This document shows positions 6,685-10,221 of a stretch of 10,221 nt of DNA, in pieces. The notes below the pieces were generated by a model. That model was not told where the DNA came from. It saw only the letters and a list, made by a program, of their open reading frames with translations, and made no database searches. Every line of letters starts with the position of its first letter. The first letter of the stretch is position 1. Origin of the DNA: Gammaproteobacteria bacterium (GTDB taxonomy: Bacteria; Pseudomonadota; Gammaproteobacteria; Pseudomonadales; Azotimanducaceae). The stretch lies in contig QIDL01000430.1 of the NCBI GenBank assembly GCA_003228415.1, positions 1-10,221 of the forward strand. Reading direction: 5' to 3'. The position numbers and the translations under genes were made by a program.

Positions 6685-7137
6685 TCAGCGCGACGCGGCC
6701 GGAGTTCCGCTTTCAGGAACACGGTGGTGTTGGATCCAGATGCCGGCGAGTTCGATGAGCTCCAGATCTGACTCGGCGCCTGCGTCGGTGGTGACCAACT
6801 CGGAAAAATAGCTGCGGGGACAGGATTCATGCAGGAACACTGCCCAGTCATCTCCATATAAGGACGCGACCCGTTCGCGAGGAAACACGGCCAGGGCGAC
6901 TCGCTTCATGATCACCGAAACATCGTGCGCCGTCCTGGCACCGCTCAGCAGCAGAAGGCCGGCTCTGCGATAAGCATTGTCTTTCCGGGTCGCATACAAG
7001 CGCCAGCCAACGAACAGCACTACAGCCACTACAATCCCCAGCGCAAGCCACACACCCGGCGCCGGTGGCCAGAACGGGGGTGGATCGGGAACGACGATAT
7101 CCCGCAAGTTGTTCAGGCTGTATTGATCACTGTCCAC
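6685..7137 (-). CDS. DUF4381 domain membrane protein
   Basis: A 150-residue single-pass membrane protein. The N-terminus has the family signature LRDIVVPDPPPFWPPAPG (about residues 11-28), followed by one transmembrane helix (about 29-47) and a cytoplasmic helical domain with AYRRAGLLLL, VALAVFPRERVASLYGDDW and AVFLHESC (about 55-106). DUF4381 genes characteristically sit between DUF58 and BatA genes in MoxR operons, exactly as here; the biochemical role is unknown. The start is GTG at 7137-7135, since no ATG is available near the signature. No Shine-Dalgarno sequence is visible. The DUF58 stop TAA (7143-7141) is in the same frame with just one codon (TCA) between, so translation is likely by reinitiation. 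The 1-bp gap to batA continues the chain. Confidence 0.92.
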   Translation of the reverse strand: MDSDQYSLNNLRDIVVPDPPPFWPPAPGVWLALGIVVAVVLFVGWRLYATRKDNAYRRAGLLLLSGARTAHDVSVIMKRVALAVFPRERVASLYGDDWAVFLHESCPRSYFSELVTTDAGAESDLELIELAGIWIQHHRVPESGTPAASR

Positions 7138-7140
7138 TGA

Positions 7141-8106
7141 TTATTTTGCCCGGCCCGGGACGCCAAGCAAGCGCCTCACCTGGTCGACGACATCGCCCTC
7201 GTTGCTTACCATCAACAGCGGTGCGGAAAGCCTGTTCAGGAAACGCGTTATGTATTCCTGTTCTTCACGGTAGTCCTCGGCAAGTTTCTCGCGCACTCGT
7301 TTATCCGCAAAATCGATCTCCATCTGCAGCGACCCGTCAGATACCGTCAGGTTCTGCTTCGCAGGCTGGAGACGTATGGGGTCATGAACCAGTAGCCCGA
7401 GCACATCATTGTGCTCGGCCATCCGGGCTGTAAGGCGTTCCGTCTGTTCATCCACGCCAAAGAAATCGCTGATCATGACGATCAACACATCGTGCGGTGC
7501 GAGCTGAAGGGCCTTCTCCAAGGCGCGGTTCAACATGCCGGGGTTCGGCTCAACCCGGGTGTCGGCGCGAAGCGCGTGGTTCATTTGCACGACGACCCCC
7601 AGAATCGACATGACGGTCTTCTGACTTCTTTGCGGCCGGATGTCAATCAGTTCGGCGTCGTTGAAAACCACCGCACCCACACGATCGCCCACGTCTACGG
7701 CGCGCCATGCACCCAGTGCAGCCAGTTCCGCCGTGGTCACCGACTTGAGCTTGTCACGCGTACCGAAAAACATATTGATTCGCTGATCAACGATCAGCAG
7801 AACGGCCCGGTCTTTCTCCTCGGTGTAAACGCGAACATGAGGACTGCGGGTTCTTGCGGTGACCTTCCAGTCCATGGTGCGAATATCGTCGCCGGGCAGG
7901 TATCGGCGTATTTCTTCGAAGTTAAGGCCCCGGCCGCGAAGTCTCGAAGCATACCGACCGGAAAGCACGCTGCTCACCGGCTGCTGCGGCAGAAATGAAA
8001 AATCGCGGGCCTTGAACTGAATACGAATCAGGTCATCCAGGTTGGCATATACACCGGGCGGTTTGTCAGCCCCGACCGTTTTCCTCCTGATCCTGGTCCA
8101 GTCCAA
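7141..8106 (-). CDS. DUF58 family protein (vWA-like MoxR partner)
   Basis: A 321-residue cytoplasmic protein without membrane segments. The DUF58 core is clear: GRYASRLRGRGLNFEEIRRY, then LPGDDIRTMDWKVTARTRSP and HVRVYTEEKDR (about residues 50-100), followed by a vWA-like fold. Its first metal-site position reads VDQRINMFFG (Asp107, Arg109, Asn111) instead of DxSxS, with a later ISDFFG (Asp214). As far as I recall, a D-x-R variant is common in this subfamily, so it is less surprising than the BatB case. DUF58 proteins accompany MoxR ATPases and probably serve as vWA adaptors. The start is TTG at 8106-8104, with GAGAG (8115-8119) 8 nt upstream. An ATG at 8114-8112 is in another frame. The gene begins 11 bp after moxR ends and stops 3 bp before the DUF4381 start. 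A start further inside is possible, but none has a better ribosome site. Confidence 0.92.
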   Translation of the reverse strand: MDWTRIRRKTVGADKPPGVYANLDDLIRIQFKARDFSFLPQQPVSSVLSGRYASRLRGRGLNFEEIRRYLPGDDIRTMDWKVTARTRSPHVRVYTEEKDRAVLLIVDQRINMFFGTRDKLKSVTTAELAALGAWRAVDVGDRVGAVVFNDAELIDIRPQRSQKTVMSILGVVVQMNHALRADTRVEPNPGMLNRALEKALQLAPHDVLIVMISDFFGVDEQTERLTARMAEHNDVLGLLVHDPIRLQPAKQNLTVSDGSLQMEIDFADKRVREKLAEDYREEQEYITRFLNRLSAPLLMVSNEGDVVDQVRRLLGVPGRAK

Positions 8107-8117
8107 CGTCCCATCTC

Positions 8118-9107
8118 TCAGGCGACAGCCACCAGTTTGACGACCTGCGAAATCACATCATCTGTTGTCAGGCCGTCCGCCTGCGCTTCATAACTGAGGA
8201 CAATGCGGTGACGCAGGCAGTCGTTGATCACGGCACGGATGTCATCCGGTGTGACCTGATCCCGGCCGCGCAGCCAGGCATGTGCGCGAGAAGTCTTGTC
8301 CAGTGCAATCGAGCCTCGCGGGCTGACGCCCACCTGGATGTATCGGGCCAGATCCTCACTGAATTCTGCCGGCCTGCGCGTCGCGGCAACGAGCGCGACG
8401 ATATAATCTTCCATGGGCTCCGGGATCTGAACAGCGGTGATCTCGGCGCGCGCATCGAATACCGCGCTTTGCGCGATGGGTTGATCGGCTTCCGGCGCTT
8501 TTTCATCAGCCACAGATTTCTGGCCGCTGTTCTCTTCTCCGCGCACCAACCGCATCACGTCCCGCTCCGCCTCATCATCGGGGTGCGAGATGAACACATG
8601 CATCAGAAACCGGTCCATCTGCGCTTCGGGCAATGGATAGGTACCTTCCTGCTCGATCGGGTTCTGCGTGGCCATCACCATGAAAAGTGGCGGCAGCTTG
8701 TGCGTTGTTTTGGCGACGGTTATCTGCCGCTCCTCCATGGCCTCCAGGAGGGCGGCCTGAACCTTGGCAGGAGCCCGGTTCACCTCATCCGCAAGGACGA
8801 TATTGGCGAAAACAGGCCCCGGCTGAAAAACAAAGCGCTCTCTGGCGGTCTCTCCCAGGTACATCTCCGACCCGGTAATGTCGGCCGGCAGCAAATCGGG
8901 TGTGAACTGGATGCGGCTGAAATCCGTTTCCAGGTTCTTCGCCAGGCTTTTCACTGCCCTGGTCTTGGCCAGGCCGGGCAGACCTTCGAGCAACAGGTTG
9001 CCGTTGCAAAGAAGCGTGAGGAGCAAACGTTCGACCACCTGCTCCTGACCGATGATGGACCGACCCATCCGCTCTCTCAAATCGAGAATCGCATCATGTG
9101 CACTCAT
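8118..9107 (-). CDS. moxR: MoxR-type AAA+ ATPase
   Basis: A 329-residue AAA+ ATPase with all MoxR-family elements: IIGQEQVVERLL (about residues 18-29), Walker A GLPGLAKT (42-49), Walker B IVLADEVNRAP (103-113), sensor 1 ATQNPIEQEGTYPLPEAQMD (146-165) with MDRF following, and sensor 2 VSPRGSIAL (Arg264). A charged linker (about 190-212, Glu/Lys/Ala-rich) joins the ATPase core to the lid domain. It should hydrolyse ATP as a ring and remodel client proteins with vWA partners, here DUF58, BatA and BatB encoded directly downstream. The ATG at 9107-9105 has AGGT close by and AAGGGG about 10 nt upstream. It follows the phosphatase gene after 31 bp with no visible terminator between, so it may be cotranscribed from further upstream. 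A promoter inside the phosphatase 3' end cannot be excluded. Confidence 0.96.
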   Translation of the reverse strand: MSAHDAILDLRERMGRSIIGQEQVVERLLLTLLCNGNLLLEGLPGLAKTRAVKSLAKNLETDFSRIQFTPDLLPADITGSEMYLGETARERFVFQPGPVFANIVLADEVNRAPAKVQAALLEAMEERQITVAKTTHKLPPLFMVMATQNPIEQEGTYPLPEAQMDRFLMHVFISHPDDEAERDVMRLVRGEENSGQKSVADEKAPEADQPIAQSAVFDARAEITAVQIPEPMEDYIVALVAATRRPAEFSEDLARYIQVGVSPRGSIALDKTSRAHAWLRGRDQVTPDDIRAVINDCLRHRIVLSYEAQADGLTTDDVISQVVKLVAVA

Positions 9108-9138
9108 TTGACCTGCATCCCCTTACGTGACAATTCAC

Positions 9139-10221
9139 CTATTTTACGAACACTTCCGAAAGCGGCGTACCAATGGCGCCGGAAGGCGGCTTCATATTGA
9201 GATAGGCCGCCAGGGTAGATGCGATATCATACGGCGTAACAGGACGATTCACCTTTGCGGCCGTCAAGCCGGCCCCGGCGAACATGACCGGCACAAAGGT
9301 GTCGTAGCGCCATGGCGAGCCGTGGGTCGACGCCACAGTCAATCCGTCGAATTCGTTGATGAATACGTTGGGCTCGAATACCAGGTAGATATCACCGGAA
9401 CGTTTGGGGTGGAAGTTGCGCAGGATAGAGCGCACTAACACAGTGTCGGGCAGACTGGCCGTGCGCAGCGCTGTACTGGAAACCGCGTCGGCCACGCCCC
9501 TGAACTTCTTTATCTCCTCAGCGACGGCATTCTCCACAACTGACAGGTCCAGTCCTTTGTCGCTGATCAGGTCCCGGTTGAGATAGATGTAAGGATGAAA
9601 ATAGGCTTCGATCAGTTCCTCGCCAATACCGAATTGTTTCTTCAGTGCCGCGATGGCCGGTGTTTTGTCCAGCACCTTGGTGTCGAAATAATGCGCCTTG
9701 TCGATACCCAGTTCGTGCAGATACCCCGGCGCTTCCGGTTGGCCGTGATCGGCAGACAGCACGATCAGGGTATTGGCCAGCCCGACTTTTTTATCGACGT
9801 AGGCAAACAGGTCCGCCAGCGTACGGTCAAGCCGGGCAAGATTGTCTTCACTTTCCAGGCTGGAGGCGCCAAACAGGTGACCGACGTAATCGTTGGATGA
9901 AAAGCTGATGGCGAGATAATCCGGCACCTCATCCTGGCCTAGCTGCTCCCTGTCCAGCAACGTCCTGGCGAAATCCAGGGTCAGTTCGTCACCGGCAGGA
10001 CTCAGTGTCAGCTTTGTGGTGAAGTATTTATCATCTGCTTCGCCATAGGCGTGCGGGAAGACCCGGCCGAAACCTGCCAGGTCGGTTTCATAATCGCGGT
10101 CATCGGCGTCGCCGAATAAATACTTCGATGACGGGTGCATCAACTCCCATGACTTGCCCGAAAAGGCCGATGCCGGTTTGCGCGCATTCCATGCGTTCAC
10201 CCAGTCGGGATATTGTTCGTA
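9139..10221 (-). CDS. PafA-like alkaline phosphatase family protein, 5' end beyond window edge
   Basis: 360 C-terminal residues of a secreted alkaline-phosphatase-superfamily hydrolase. The frame stays open to the right edge, so the GTG at 10200 is probably not the start. Metal-ligand motifs are SSNDYVGH (Asp111, His115 of the visible part), SADHG (Asp158, His159) and STHGSP (His300). Spacings fit the PafA phosphatase of Elizabethkingia as I recall it (Asp305/His309, Asp352/His353, His486), which places visible residue 1 near PafA residue 195. The nucleophile Thr, signal peptide and the substrate-selecting Lys/Arg region would lie in the missing part. The early YPDWVNAWNARKPAS and GKSWE segments and late VTPYDIASTLAAYLNMKPPS segment also fit PafA. 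Expected reaction: hydrolysis of phosphate monoesters with two zinc ions in the periplasm; a phosphodiesterase cannot be excluded without the N-terminus. The stop (TAG, 9141-9139) is 31 bp before moxR on the same strand. Confidence 0.88.
   Translation of the reverse strand, partial: YEQYPDWVNAWNARKPASAFSGKSWELMHPSSKYLFGDADDRDYETDLAGFGRVFPHAYGEADDKYFTTKLTLSPAGDELTLDFARTLLDREQLGQDEVPDYLAISFSSNDYVGHLFGASSLESEDNLARLDRTLADLFAYVDKKVGLANTLIVLSADHGQPEAPGYLHELGIDKAHYFDTKVLDKTPAIAALKKQFGIGEELIEAYFHPYIYLNRDLISDKGLDLSVVENAVAEEIKKFRGVADAVSSTALRTASLPDTVLVRSILRNFHPKRSGDIYLVFEPNVFINEFDGLTVASTHGSPWRYDTFVPVMFAGAGLTAAKVNRPVTPYDIASTLAAYLNMKPPSGAIGTPLSEVFVK

Noticed and set aside
5696..6857. Longer N-terminal readings of batA (to 6857), batB (to 5776) and the TPR gene (to 4868)
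   Set aside because: The added residues only read through the upstream genes in the wrong frame, while starts next to or overlapping the upstream stops give the expected membrane-anchor N-termini.
7411..7998. 195-codon plus-strand frame opposite the DUF58 gene
   Set aside because: Antisense to the conserved DUF58 core; no domain or start signal.
8208..9200. 330-codon open frame on the plus strand opposite moxR
   Set aside because: It is fully antisense to a gene with all MoxR motifs, is rich in Arg, His and Gly without a recognisable domain, and is the expected by-product of codon bias in a GC-rich gene.

Overview
The window looks like a chromosomal segment of a Gram-negative proteobacterium, most likely a gammaproteobacterium. 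The evidence is a signal-peptide-bearing beta-barrel protein, an HlyD/DUF3302 inner-membrane pair of the YibH/YibI (YiaV/YiaW) type, and a MoxR-DUF58-DUF4381-BatA-BatB-TPR-BatD gene order typical of that group. The base composition is fairly GC-rich. I see no tRNA, rRNA, CRISPR array, insertion sequence or phage gene.

Left block (1-1128, minus strand): a DUF3302 small membrane protein gene is followed after 2 bp by an HlyD-family membrane fusion protein gene that runs off the left edge. A 186-bp divergent intergenic region (1129-1314) separates them from the only clear plus-strand gene (1315-2730). That gene encodes a predicted outer-membrane beta-barrel (porin-like) protein. Between its signal peptide and the barrel sits an unusual, very acidic tract of five 14-residue repeats, encoded by five tandem 42-bp DNA repeats.

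Right block (2821-10221, minus strand, read right to left): a PafA-like alkaline phosphatase family gene (5' end beyond the right edge), then moxR (AAA+ ATPase), DUF58 (vWA-like), DUF4381 (single-pass membrane protein), batA (vWA), batB (vWA), a TPR protein (BatC-like) and batD. From moxR onward the genes are separated by 11, 3 and 1 bp or overlap by 4-8 bp, so this is almost certainly one translationally coupled operon. The phosphatase gene lies only 31 bp upstream of moxR and may be its first or an early cistron. Several starts are non-ATG: TTG for DUF58, GTG for DUF4381 and GTG for batD.

MoxR ATPases are known to act with vWA-domain partners as chaperone-like remodelling systems. Here MoxR and DUF58 would be cytoplasmic. 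DUF4381, BatA, BatB, the TPR protein and BatD would be membrane-anchored, with the BatD body in the periplasm, so energy from MoxR could be coupled to something at or beyond the inner membrane. The client is unknown. The adjacent secreted metallophosphatase is a candidate by position only. The main oddities are the acidic repeat tract of the porin-like protein, a degenerate MIDAS site in BatB, and DUF58 and DUF4381 lying in one frame separated by a single stop codon.
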